The notes under the pieces are model-generated. The model searched no databases. It worked only from the letters and a program-made list of their open reading frames with translations, and was not told where the DNA came from. 64,000 bases of DNA. Source: Bacteroidota bacterium. GTDB lineage: Bacteria; Bacteroidota; Bacteroidia; Flavobacteriales_E; Vicingaceae. Below are positions 33,311 through 41,596 of this stretch, one piece after another (position 1 is the first letter of the stretch; every line of letters begins with the position of its first letter). The stretch covers positions 22,799 to 86,798 of the forward strand of contig JACPDX010000029.1 of assembly GCA_016183805.1 (NCBI GenBank), written 5' to 3'. Both the position numbers and the translations under genes were made by a program.

Positions 33311-36300
33311 CTATTCCCCAACCGTATCGCAATGGTACAATTGTTTTGGTTTTGCCTGAGGTTTTTGAGTTTTTCCTCCATTTTTTTTCACATCAAGCAT
33401 TTTTTCAATTAAAACATTTTTTTCGGCTGCAAATTTCTTTTGCAACAGTTCGTCGTTTGCTCTATCAAAATAGATTACTCCTTCAATAATAGTTTTATCT
33501 ACGGTTGCATAAATCGACAATGGATTGGCTGTCCATAATACCACATCGGCACTTTTACCCACCTTAATACTTCCCATTTGATTATCTAAATGCAGCAATT
33601 TAGCAGGATTTAAGGTTACCATCTTTAACGCATCTTCTTCACTCATTTCGCCATATTTAACCGATTTTGCTGCCTCCTGATTTAACCGACGCCCCATTTC
33701 TGCATCATCAGAATTGATAGCGGTAACAATTCCTTGTTTATTCATGATGGCTGCATTGTATGGAATGGCATCGTTTACTTCAAATTTATAAGCCCACCAA
33801 TCGGAAAATGTTGAACCCCCGGCACCATGTGCTTTCATTTTGTCAGCTACTTTATACCCTTCTAAAATGTGGGTAAAGGTATTTACTCTGAAATCCATAG
33901 AATCGGCAACGTGCATTAACATGTTAATTTCAGATTGTACATAAGAGTGACAAGAAATGAAACGTTCTTTGTTTAAGATTTCGTTTAACGTTTCCATCTC
34001 TAAATCGATACGTGGAGCATAACTCGTTTCTTTCACTTTAGGGGGAAGTGTTGCAAAGGCATTCCAAGCATTTTGGTATTCTTTTGCACGAATAAAAGCA
34101 TCGTAATAAACTTGCTCAACACCCATTCGGGTTTGAGGAAAACGTGAACGGTTAAATGCCCCCCAATTGGATTGTTTAACATTTTCGCCTAAAGCAAATT
34201 TAATAAAACCGTCAGTATCTTTTATTTTCATTTCTTCCGGGCTACTTCCCCATTTTAGTTTTATTAATGCCGATTGTCCGCCAATAGGGTTACATGAGCC
34301 ATGAAGAAGTTGAGAAGCCACGACACCACCAGCCAATTGACGGTAAATGTTAATGTCGTCGCAATCTACCACATCAGCAATGCTTACTTCGGCAGTAACA
34401 GCCTGTGTACATTCGTTAACACCCCTACTTATGGCAATGTGCGAGTGTTCGTCGATAATTCCTGCTGTTAAGTGTTTGTTTGTTCCATCCACAACCAAAG
34501 CACTATCAGCAACCAAATCTTTTCCTATTTGAACTATTTTTCCATCTTTCAACAATACATCGGTATTTTTTAAAATTCCTTCTGCTTCGTTAGTCCAAAC
34601 GGTGGTGTTTTTGATTAAAATAGTTTCTGCTTTTGGAATAGAGTCAAAACCAAAGCTCATGTTGGGGTAATACATTTTTGGGACTATAATGGTGTCCGTT
34701 TTAGTTGTATCGGTTTTAGTTTTGTCTTCTTTTAACTTTTCTCCTTTTATTGCCGACCAATTCAACCATTCGCCACTGGCAAGTTGCCCTTTCCCTTCCC
34801 AAATTACAGTGTTGTAATTTACATAACCACTCAAACGGATGGTATTTTTTGAAAAATCATCGTTTGGATTAAAGTTTAGTGAAATGTTGTTAGTTTGAAG
34901 TTTAATATTTACAGAAATGTTGGTGGTATCTACTTTTCCACTATCATTTTTGTTGATGAATTGAATTTCTCCTGAAGGACTTTCTAATTCGCCTTTTACT
35001 TTTAGAGCATATACTTTTTCGGCGATTTTCAAATTGTAATTTCCACGAATATCAAGAATATTGTAGTCGTTAATAATGTATTTTGTTCCTTTTATCCAAT
35101 TTTCATAAACAATATTTTTTTCGTCGAATAAGTTGCTTGATGTAATGATAAAATTCGCCAACTTGTCTTTTTCCAAACTACCCACTTTGTCGTATGCTTT
35201 AACAAAATTTGCCGGAGAATAGGTAAGAGCTTTAAGAGCATCTTGTTCTGACAAACTATTTTTTATGGCTTTTCTCAAATTTTCAAAAAATATTTTGGTT
35301 TCTTTTAAACCAGCAGTTGTTATAGCAAAATCTACTTGATTTTTAGCAATAATCCCTAAGTTGTAAGGAGCCATTTCCCATTTTTTTAAATCACTAAACG
35401 GAACCAACATGGCAGCATAAGGGTCGGCAACATCATAAGCTTCAGGGTAATTTACAGGCACAATTAATTTTCCGCCAGTTGCTTTTATTTCAGAGATTCT
35501 TTCATATTCATCACCAACACCTTTAAAAATGTACTGCATTTCAAATTCATCACCAATTTTATCGGCACGTAAAATGTCTAATTTATCCTGAACTTCAAAA
35601 ATGGAAGGTAATTCCCAATTCTCCATCATTTTTGCTAACGAAATGTTGTATTCCGGTAAATTTTTGTTGTTAAAATACCAATCTACATCGTAATACGTTT
35701 GGCGAATTAAGGCAATAGAACCCATTAACGAACCTGGATAATCTTGTGTAGAAGAGCCTTTGTTAAACGATAAATGTGAAGCCACTTTATCGTTAATCAT
35801 TACTTGATTGGCTTGGTCATTAGCAAGCGTTACCAATGCTGAAGTACCTCTGACAATTCCGTCTTGCTGATGCGTCAAAACAGTTCCAAAACCTAATTTT
35901 CTTAATTCTTCCGCTTTTTTATCTTCAACCGTAAACAGTTGCCCTGATTCTACTTCCGGATGCACTGCTTGATTCCAATTGTACGCACCTTTTTTTTCTG
36001 TTTCAAATTGTTGGCTAAATCGTGATTTACCATCTTTTTCAACTTTTGGCATACCATAATCGGTATAAATATCTATTAACGAAGGGTAAATAAATTTGCC
36101 TTTTAAATCGTAAACAACAGCATTTGCAGGAATTTTTACCGCACTTGTAGTCCCAACTTCAACAACTTTTCTTTCTTTAATAATTAAAACACCGTTTTCA
36201 ATTTTGGTTTGATAATCAACAAAAATGGTTGCATTTTTAAAAGCATAATAGTTTTGAATTTTATTCTTTGTGCCGTTAGTAATAAAGGTTTCTTGAGCTT

Positions 36301-36352
36301 TGGCAAAAATAAAACTTCCCAAAAGGAAACTCACTAAAATAAATCTTATCAT
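33311..36352 (-). CDS. Exported two-domain amidohydrolase
   Basis: 1013 residues. Signal peptide 1-19 (ending AKAQ). Two amidohydrolase domains are joined. Domain 1 (about 30-430) begins GKFIYPSLIDIYTDYG, where the HxH ligands are absent, so it is presumably inactive. A beta-rich link (about 440-560) follows. Domain 2 (about 580-985) has H636-x-H638 in IIDEHSHIAI, ISCHSYVQSE, FTHILEG and the catalytic Asp in INSDDAEMG, so it looks active. It ends with a Lys/Pro-rich tail. Related to imidazolonepropionase-like periplasmic enzymes; substrate unknown. Downstream gene is a shorter inactive-looking homologue. Confidence 0.88.
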   Translation of the reverse strand: MIRFILVSFLLGSFIFAKAQETFITNGTKNKIQNYYAFKNATIFVDYQTKIENGVLIIKERKVVEVGTTSAVKIPANAVVYDLKGKFIYPSLIDIYTDYGMPKVEKDGKSRFSQQFETEKKGAYNWNQAVHPEVESGQLFTVEDKKAEELRKLGFGTVLTHQQDGIVRGTSALVTLANDQANQVMINDKVASHLSFNKGSSTQDYPGSLMGSIALIRQTYYDVDWYFNNKNLPEYNISLAKMMENWELPSIFEVQDKLDILRADKIGDEFEMQYIFKGVGDEYERISEIKATGGKLIVPVNYPEAYDVADPYAAMLVPFSDLKKWEMAPYNLGIIAKNQVDFAITTAGLKETKIFFENLRKAIKNSLSEQDALKALTYSPANFVKAYDKVGSLEKDKLANFIITSSNLFDEKNIVYENWIKGTKYIINDYNILDIRGNYNLKIAEKVYALKVKGELESPSGEIQFINKNDSGKVDTTNISVNIKLQTNNISLNFNPNDDFSKNTIRLSGYVNYNTVIWEGKGQLASGEWLNWSAIKGEKLKEDKTKTDTTKTDTIIVPKMYYPNMSFGFDSIPKAETILIKNTTVWTNEAEGILKNTDVLLKDGKIVQIGKDLVADSALVVDGTNKHLTAGIIDEHSHIAISRGVNECTQAVTAEVSIADVVDCDDINIYRQLAGGVVASQLLHGSCNPIGGQSALIKLKWGSSPEEMKIKDTDGFIKFALGENVKQSNWGAFNRSRFPQTRMGVEQVYYDAFIRAKEYQNAWNAFATLPPKVKETSYAPRIDLEMETLNEILNKERFISCHSYVQSEINMLMHVADSMDFRVNTFTHILEGYKVADKMKAHGAGGSTFSDWWAYKFEVNDAIPYNAAIMNKQGIVTAINSDDAEMGRRLNQEAAKSVKYGEMSEEDALKMVTLNPAKLLHLDNQMGSIKVGKSADVVLWTANPLSIYATVDKTIIEGVIYFDRANDELLQKKFAAEKNVLIEKMLDVKKNGGKTQKPQAKPKQLYHCDTVGE

Positions 36353-36459
36353 AAATTTTTGACTATTAATTATCCCAAAAATAACTTTTTATGTTATACA
36401 ATTGAAGATATTGGTTTTGTATTAATTTTTAGGAGTGCTATAATCAACTGCTTTTTAAT

Positions 36460-36467
36460 TAAATTTG
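36460..36467 (+). promoter_or_regulatory. -7 promoter element of the cytochrome B-like gene
   Basis: TAAATTTG at 36460-36467, exact TAnnTTTG, 26 bp before the ATG at 36493. Confidence 0.45.
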
Positions 36468-36492
36468 CCTACCTAACTTAAAAATATAAAAT

Positions 36493-36933
36493 ATGTACAA
36501 CGGAATGTTACATGCTCACTCAGGGTTTAGATGGTTGGTTATCATCTTTCTTGTTCTTGCTATTATAAAATCTTTTGCCGGTTGGTTTGGAAAAAAAGAA
36601 TATGATAAAAGCGACAATTTGGTTGCTTTAATACTTTTAAGTGTTACACATTTACAATTAATTTTTGGCGTTATCATGTATTTTGTCAGCCCTAAAATAG
36701 TTGGTATGGCTGAAGCGATGAAAAATGGTGCTTCAAGATTTTGGGTCGTAGAACATGGTTCTATCATGTTAATTGCAATTGTAGCAATTACTCTAGGTAG
36801 AGTTTTATCTAAAAAAGCTGCAACTAGTGAACTAAAATTTAAAAAAGGAGCCATTTTTTACACCATTGCTTTTGTATTTATTTTATGGGCTGGTTTAATT
36901 AAACCAACCTTATTAGGTGCGGGAATGTATTAG
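36493..36933 (+). CDS. Four-helix membrane protein (cytochrome B-like)
   Basis: 146 residues with four membrane helices (about 8-27, 42-64, 88-107, 121-141). Conserved-looking His residues lie in or near them: MLHAHSGFRWL (6-16), SVTHLQLIFG (about 51-60) and VVEHGSIMLIAIVAITLGR (about 84-102), arranged as potential haem ligands, which is probably why relatives are named cytochrome B. No covalent haem motif. Present in many Bacteroidota with unknown function. It is followed 10 bp later by hflX, likely on the same transcript. Confidence 0.75.
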   Translation: MYNGMLHAHSGFRWLVIIFLVLAIIKSFAGWFGKKEYDKSDNLVALILLSVTHLQLIFGVIMYFVSPKIVGMAEAMKNGASRFWVVEHGSIMLIAIVAITLGRVLSKKAATSELKFKKGAIFYTIAFVFILWAGLIKPTLLGAGMY

Positions 36934-36943
36934 TAAATAAAAA

Positions 36944-38140
36944 ATGAAAGATAAACTTCATATTACTAACGAAGCAATTCAAGAAAAAGCTATTTTGGTT
37001 GGTGTTATTACACAAAACCAAGACGAAGCTCAACTAAAAGAATATTTAGATGAACTTTCTTTTTTAGCAGAAACAGCCGGAGCGATTGAGGTAAAACGTT
37101 TTACTCAAAAATTACCACATCCCGACCCAAAAACCTTTGTTGGAAAAGGAAAATTAGAGGAGATTTTAAAATTTACTCAAGAACATGAGGTTCATGTGAT
37201 TATTTTTGATGATGAATTATCTCCATCACAAGCCAGAAATATTGAACGAGTACTTGAAATAAAAGTATTGGATAGAAGCAGCTTAATCTTAGATATTTTT
37301 GCGAGTAGAGCACAAACATCAAATGCCCGAACTCAGGTAGAATTGGCCCAATGCCAATATTTGTTACCTCGATTAACCAGAATGTGGACTCACTTGGAGC
37401 GACAAAAAGGTGGTATTGGTTTGCGTGGCCCGGGTGAAACCCAAATTGAAACGGATAGACGAATTATTTTAACCAAAATAGCCTTACTTAAAGAACGTCT
37501 AAAAGACATCGACCGACAAAAAGCTACCCAACGAAAACAACGTACACAAATGGTTCGTGTGGCATTGGTGGGTTATACCAACGTGGGCAAATCAACCTTA
37601 ATGAACATGTTGAGCAAATCGGATGTGTTTGCTGAAAACAAATTGTTCGCCACCCTTGATACCACCATCAGAAAAGTAGTAATTGATAATTTGCCTTTTT
37701 TACTAACAGATACCGTGGGTTTTATCAGAAAATTACCACATCATTTGGTCGAATCGTTTAAATCTACGTTGGATGAAGTACGTGAAGCGGATATTTTGGT
37801 GCATGTGGTAGATATTTCACATTCTGATTTTGAAGACCAAATAAACGTGGTTAACGAAACCTTGGGTGATTTACAGGCGTTAGACAAACCCATGATAATG
37901 GTGTTTAACAAAATTGATGCGTTTACTTACGACAAAAAAGATGCAGATGATTTAACTCCTGCCACAAAAGAAAATTATTCGTTAGAAGATTTGAAAAAAA
38001 TGTGGATGAGCAAAAACACTTATCCAACAGTTTATATTTCTGCATCTAAGAAAATAAATACTGATGAATTAAAAGAGGTGTTGTACAAAACCATCAAAAA
38101 AACACATTTAGAGATTTATCCGAATCAGTTGCTTTACTAA
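36944..38140 (+). CDS. hflX: GTPase HflX
   Basis: 398 residues. Ribosome-associated GTPase that splits stalled or heat-damaged ribosomes. N-terminal HflX domain: FTQKLPHPDPKTFVGKGKLEEI (conserved T-F-G-K-G), DDELSPSQARNIER, VLDRSSLILDIFASRA, then the linker GGIGLRGPGETQIETDRR, and a G domain with G1 GYTNVGKSTL (about 208-217), G3 DTVGFIRKLPHHLVESFKSTL and G4 NKID. Full length. Transcribed after the cytochrome B-like gene and 46 bp before rbfA. Confidence 0.97.
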   Translation: MKDKLHITNEAIQEKAILVGVITQNQDEAQLKEYLDELSFLAETAGAIEVKRFTQKLPHPDPKTFVGKGKLEEILKFTQEHEVHVIIFDDELSPSQARNIERVLEIKVLDRSSLILDIFASRAQTSNARTQVELAQCQYLLPRLTRMWTHLERQKGGIGLRGPGETQIETDRRIILTKIALLKERLKDIDRQKATQRKQRTQMVRVALVGYTNVGKSTLMNMLSKSDVFAENKLFATLDTTIRKVVIDNLPFLLTDTVGFIRKLPHHLVESFKSTLDEVREADILVHVVDISHSDFEDQINVVNETLGDLQALDKPMIMVFNKIDAFTYDKKDADDLTPATKENYSLEDLKKMWMSKNTYPTVYISASKKINTDELKEVLYKTIKKTHLEIYPNQLLY

Positions 38141-38174
38141 CCATTTAATCAAACAAACCACTCTTATTTTTTAC

Positions 38175-38182
38175 TATCTTTG
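38175..38182 (+). promoter_or_regulatory. rbfA -7 promoter element
   Basis: TATCTTTG at 38175-38182 matches TAnnTTTG; the G is only 5 bp from the rbfA ATG, so transcription should start at or next to the start codon. Confidence 0.5.
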
Positions 38183-38186
38183 CCGC

Positions 38187-38528
38187 ATGAGTACAGTAAG
38201 ACAAAATAAGGTTGCCAGATTGTTGCAAAAAGAGTTGAGCACTATTTTTCAACAAAACAGCACCAATTGGTTTCCGGGCACTATGGTAAGTGTAACAGTA
38301 GTAAGGGTGTCGCCAGATTTTAGTTTTGCTAAAGTGTATTTAAGTGTTTTTGGAGCATTAGACCCTGTTGAATGTATTAAATCAGCTAATGCACAATCAA
38401 AATTGGTTCGTGGTGCATTGGGCAACAGAATAAAAAACCAATTGCGAATTACCCCTGAAGTTGCTTTCTATTTAGACGATTCTTTAGATTATGCTGAAGC
38501 TTTAGATGAAGCAATGAAAGATTTGTGA
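38187..38528 (+). CDS. rbfA: Ribosome-binding factor A
   Basis: 113 residues, normal length. Assists 30S maturation, binding near the 5' helix of 16S rRNA. KH-like fold: RQNKVARLLQKELSTIFQ, MVSVTVVRVSPDFSFAKVYLSVFG (conserved VTxVxxSxDxxxAxVYxS), NRIKNQLRITPEVAFYLDDSLDYAEALDEAM. It has its own -7 promoter element directly before the ATG and so may be leaderless. Confidence 0.95.
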   Translation: MSTVRQNKVARLLQKELSTIFQQNSTNWFPGTMVSVTVVRVSPDFSFAKVYLSVFGALDPVECIKSANAQSKLVRGALGNRIKNQLRITPEVAFYLDDSLDYAEALDEAMKDL

Positions 38529-38529
38529 A

Positions 38530-38597
38530 GTAGAAGACCGAAGTCCGAAGACCGAAGTTGGAAGACTGAAAATTGTGAACTGAAAACTGTGAACTAA
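38530..38597. repeat. GAAGACCGAAG and TGTGAACTGAAAAC word repeats
   Basis: GAAGACCGAAG, CCGAAGACCGAAG and GGAAGACTG (38533-38568) are followed by two AACTG/TGTGAAC words (38572-38595). The complement of the first word type lies at 20043-20062. These fill the gap before the ABC permease; the last TGTGAAC is close to, but not the same as, the GTG start at 38604. Confidence 0.55.
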
Positions 38598-38603
38598 TTT
38601 ATT

Positions 38604-39812
38604 GTGAACCTTCCATTTTACATAGCCAAACGTTACTTGATTTCAAAAAAATCGCACCACGTTATTAATATTATTTCGTGGATTTCGGTGAGCGGAATTG
38701 GTATTGCCACCATGGCGTTGGTTATTGTTTTGTCGGCATTTAATGGGTTGCAAACTTTGGTGGAACAGCTTTACGCTTCGTTCGACCCGGACCTTAAAAT
38801 TACTGCCGTTGTAGGAAAAACTTTTGATGTTACCACCTTTCCAAAAGACAAACTTTTAGCGTTAAACGAAGTTGATTTTTTAACCGAAAATCTGGAAGAT
38901 GTTGCTTTGTTTAAGTACAGCGACAAACAAACTGTGGCTACTTTAAAAGGAGTAGAAACTACCTTTTACAAGATGACTGGATTAGATTCGTTAATGTACG
39001 AAGGTAGATATATTGATGACACAGAAAACATCCATTACCTCAACTTTGGATATGGAATTGCCAGCAACTTATCGTTATACATCAATACTGGAATTACCGA
39101 AGAAGTAAGCGTAATCATTCCAAAAAAAGGTCAAAAAAAGAGTTTAATTCCAGGCGAAGAATTTCATAGAAAATTTGCAACTCCTTCAGGCTTGTTTTCA
39201 ATTAGTCCGGATTTCGACAACAAATATGTATTGGCATCCTTGCCCTTTGTTAGGAGTTTATTGGATAAACCCAACCAAGTTTCATCCATAGAAATTAAAT
39301 TAGCAAAAAACGCTCATTGGGCAACAACCAAAGCTGCCATTCAACAATTGGTGGGAGAAAAGTATAAAGTACAAACCCGTTATGAGTTAAATGAATTGGT
39401 GTTTAAAACCAATGAAACCGAAAAATGGATTACCTTTTTAATTTTATCATTTATCTTAGTAATCGCTTCTTTTAACATTATTGGCTCGTTAACCATGCTT
39501 ATTATTGACAAAAAAGAAGATGTTTGGATTTTAAAAACCATGGGAGCAAATAACAAGCTTGTGCAACAATTGTTTTTTGCCGAAGGCATGCTCATTAACT
39601 TATTAGGTGCGGTTTCTGGAATGGTTTTTGGTGCGTTGTTGTGCTGGATTCAAATGAAATTTGGTTTGTTACGTTTAAATGGTGGTATCGTAGATTTTTA
39701 CCCCATGGAATTAAAATGGATGGATTTTGTAAGTATTTCGGCTATTGTATTGAGTATAGGAATTATTGCTTCTTGGTTTCCTGTAAAAGTTTTAACCAAA
39801 AAGTATTTATAA
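38604..39812 (+). CDS. ABC transporter permease, FtsX/LolE-like
   Basis: 402 residues starting at GTG. Topology of the lipoprotein-release (LolC/E) type: helix at about 20-45 (HHVINIISWISVSGIGIATM), a large periplasmic MacB_PCD-like domain (about 50-265), then three helices (about 273-300, 320-350, 370-392) forming the FtsX domain: ILSFILVIASFNIIGSLTMLI, KTMGANNKLVQQLFFAEGMLI. The SxxxSGIGIA start is typical of LolE. It likely extracts lipoproteins from the inner membrane. The LolD-like ATPase is not adjacent. The permease sits after word repeats with no clear promoter. Confidence 0.88.
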   Translation: MNLPFYIAKRYLISKKSHHVINIISWISVSGIGIATMALVIVLSAFNGLQTLVEQLYASFDPDLKITAVVGKTFDVTTFPKDKLLALNEVDFLTENLEDVALFKYSDKQTVATLKGVETTFYKMTGLDSLMYEGRYIDDTENIHYLNFGYGIASNLSLYINTGITEEVSVIIPKKGQKKSLIPGEEFHRKFATPSGLFSISPDFDNKYVLASLPFVRSLLDKPNQVSSIEIKLAKNAHWATTKAAIQQLVGEKYKVQTRYELNELVFKTNETEKWITFLILSFILVIASFNIIGSLTMLIIDKKEDVWILKTMGANNKLVQQLFFAEGMLINLLGAVSGMVFGALLCWIQMKFGLLRLNGGIVDFYPMELKWMDFVSISAIVLSIGIIASWFPVKVLTKKYL

Positions 39813-39841
39813 ATAAGTGTAATTTTACAAAAAATAAAGTC

Positions 39842-40060
39842 ATGATAAAAAAAATTCTATCCCTGTCCATCCTGATAGCTATCGGGACAGTTACTTTGGT
39901 AAGTTGTAAATCAGCTTCAACAACTGCTTCAAGCTCTAGCAGCTCAAACACTTCTACCGAAAAAACAACTACTGAAGAGAAAAAACCTCAGCCTAATGTG
40001 CCAATTCAAGGAGTAAATAAAAAAATAAATAAAATTCAAATTCAACATGCAGTTGAATAA
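39842..40060 (+). CDS. Small Ser/Thr-rich lipoprotein
   Basis: 72 residues from the ATG at 39842, not the longer frame that starts at 39641 inside the permease gene. Signal peptide ends LVSC (Cys21, lipobox), followed by a Ser/Thr-rich then Lys/Glu-rich stretch and IQGVNKKINKIQIQ. The codons for LSILIAIGT come from a palindromic sequence CTGTCC...CCTGATAGCTATCGG...GGACAG (about 39861-39891). Probably an envelope lipoprotein of unknown role, directly after the permease (29-bp gap). Confidence 0.6.
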   Translation: MIKKILSLSILIAIGTVTLVSCKSASTTASSSSSSNTSTEKTTTEEKKPQPNVPIQGVNKKINKIQIQHAVE

Positions 40061-40078
40061 ACAATAAAATTTTTCATT

Positions 40079-40116
40079 AAAAAAGCCATCGCAAATAAAT
40101 TACGATGGCTTTTTTA
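40079..40116. terminator. Bidirectional terminator
   Basis: AAAAGCCATCG (40081-40091) and CGATGGCTTTT (40103-40113), 11-nt loop, A-run before and T-run after. Between the small lipoprotein gene (plus) and the LVIVD gene (minus). Confidence 0.85.
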
Positions 40117-40129
40117 ATGGTCTAAGTTT

Positions 40130-41572
40130 TTAGTCAGTAATGATTAACTTATCTGTGGTTATTGTTTTGCCGTCTTGTATCAAACGAACCAAATAAATTC
40201 CGTTCTGTAATTTGTTCGTTTGAATTTCTGATTTTTTACTTTTTATTTCCTCTTTTAAAACCATCCTACCAAAAATATCCATTATTTCAAGGGTATAATC
40301 AGTTTTTTCTATAGTTGGAAGCTCCAAAGTAAATTTTTCAGCAGCAGGATTCGGAAAAATATTCATCGTCATCTCTTTTTGGTCATTATCTTCAACACCA
40401 AGTACAAGGTTCCAGTTTAACAGTTGCAATCCTCCAACCGTTGAAACAAATGGAAAACCAAATGTGCGAATATTTGCCAGTGCCACCAAATTACCGAAAA
40501 CATCAACTCCCCATGTTCCGACACTATCATTTGCAACTCCCCATGAGCCCATAATTCGAGGCTGTAAAGGATTCGACGGGTCTAAGGCAAGTACTTCCGA
40601 ATCGCCACCGGAAAAAAACAACACATTTTGAGACGAAGAATACGCAATTTCATTGGTATGTCCATCGCTTCCATTCCACGAACCAAAAGGAGGTGGTAAT
40701 TTGGTACAGTTCCATGGGTCTAGCCACGAAACTTCAGCCATTAAAGAAGGGATAGCAACATCCACTACTTCAAAGCCACAATAATCCATTGCACAATAAG
40801 CATAATTTCCAATTCGATACACATGATTGTAAAAAGGGTCTGCAACTGCCGACATCGTATTGTTGATGTATTTTCCAATTTCAACAGGACTTTGTTTGGT
40901 GGTAACATCAATGGCACGAAGTCCGCCATTATCGTTAGCCACAAGCAAAGTATCTCCGTTTAAAAAAAGTCCGCGAGCGTGATATACATGAGTTTGATTT
41001 CCAAAGGTAGTATCAGGGATAATTTGTGAAACAAATTGGATATCCTGTTTGTTGGCAATATTAAGTATTACCACACCTGCCGACATTGCACCGAGATAAG
41101 CATAATTTCCTTGTTGTATTACCGTGGCTACACCTGTATTAAAAGCGGTGGTATCCCATCTGTCAAGTAATACAGGCACAACAGGGTTAGAAACATCAAA
41201 AATGGCAAGCCCGGCATTCTGACCTGAGCCTTGAAAATCGCCAAGCGAAACAAAAAGATAAATACTGTCTTGTGCAAGCCCGGTTACTTTAAGGTTTCCG
41301 AGCGAAACAACCGTTTGCGAATCAACCGGTACAGGGTTCATGGTATTGGAAACATCAAAAGTTACCAAACCAAGTTCTTTTGTAGCAAGGTAAACATAAG
41401 GTCGCCCAAGCCTGTCAATCAATGGCGTGTAGCCCGAATAAGTGAAATTAAAATTAAATTTTCCAAGTGTATTAAAAATTACGGTATCGTTTGCCGATTG
41501 TGCACACGTGTTGTTAACTCCACTCCAAAAAAAGAGCAGAAAAAGTATTACTAAAGAGGTTATTGTTTTCAT
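40130..41572 (-). CDS. T9SS type A surface protein with LVIVD repeats
   Basis: 480 residues. Signal peptide about 1-24 (ending NTCAQ). The body (25-395) is a seven-bladed-propeller-like set of LVIVD repeats: LGLVTFDVSNTMNPVPVD, LAIFDVSNPVVPVLLDRW, VVILNIANKQDIQFVSQI, RAIDVTTKQSPVEIGKY, FEVVDVAIPSLMAEVSWL and VLALDPSNPLQPRIMGSW. C-terminal T9SS type A sorting domain from about 403: NIFPNPAAEKFTLELP, IMDIFGRMVL, LQNGIYLVRLIQDGK. Secreted to the surface through T9SS, possibly binding another protein. Single gene. Confidence 0.9.
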   Translation of the reverse strand: MKTITSLVILFLLFFWSGVNNTCAQSANDTVIFNTLGKFNFNFTYSGYTPLIDRLGRPYVYLATKELGLVTFDVSNTMNPVPVDSQTVVSLGNLKVTGLAQDSIYLFVSLGDFQGSGQNAGLAIFDVSNPVVPVLLDRWDTTAFNTGVATVIQQGNYAYLGAMSAGVVILNIANKQDIQFVSQIIPDTTFGNQTHVYHARGLFLNGDTLLVANDNGGLRAIDVTTKQSPVEIGKYINNTMSAVADPFYNHVYRIGNYAYCAMDYCGFEVVDVAIPSLMAEVSWLDPWNCTKLPPPFGSWNGSDGHTNEIAYSSSQNVLFFSGGDSEVLALDPSNPLQPRIMGSWGVANDSVGTWGVDVFGNLVALANIRTFGFPFVSTVGGLQLLNWNLVLGVEDNDQKEMTMNIFPNPAAEKFTLELPTIEKTDYTLEIMDIFGRMVLKEEIKSKKSEIQTNKLQNGIYLVRLIQDGKTITTDKLIITD

Positions 41573-41596
41573 TTTTTTAATAGTTAAACACCCAGT

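Noticed and set aside
39641..39841. Longer start of the small lipoprotein inside the permease gene
   Set aside because: The frame is a shadow of the permease; the signal peptide and lipobox start at 39842.
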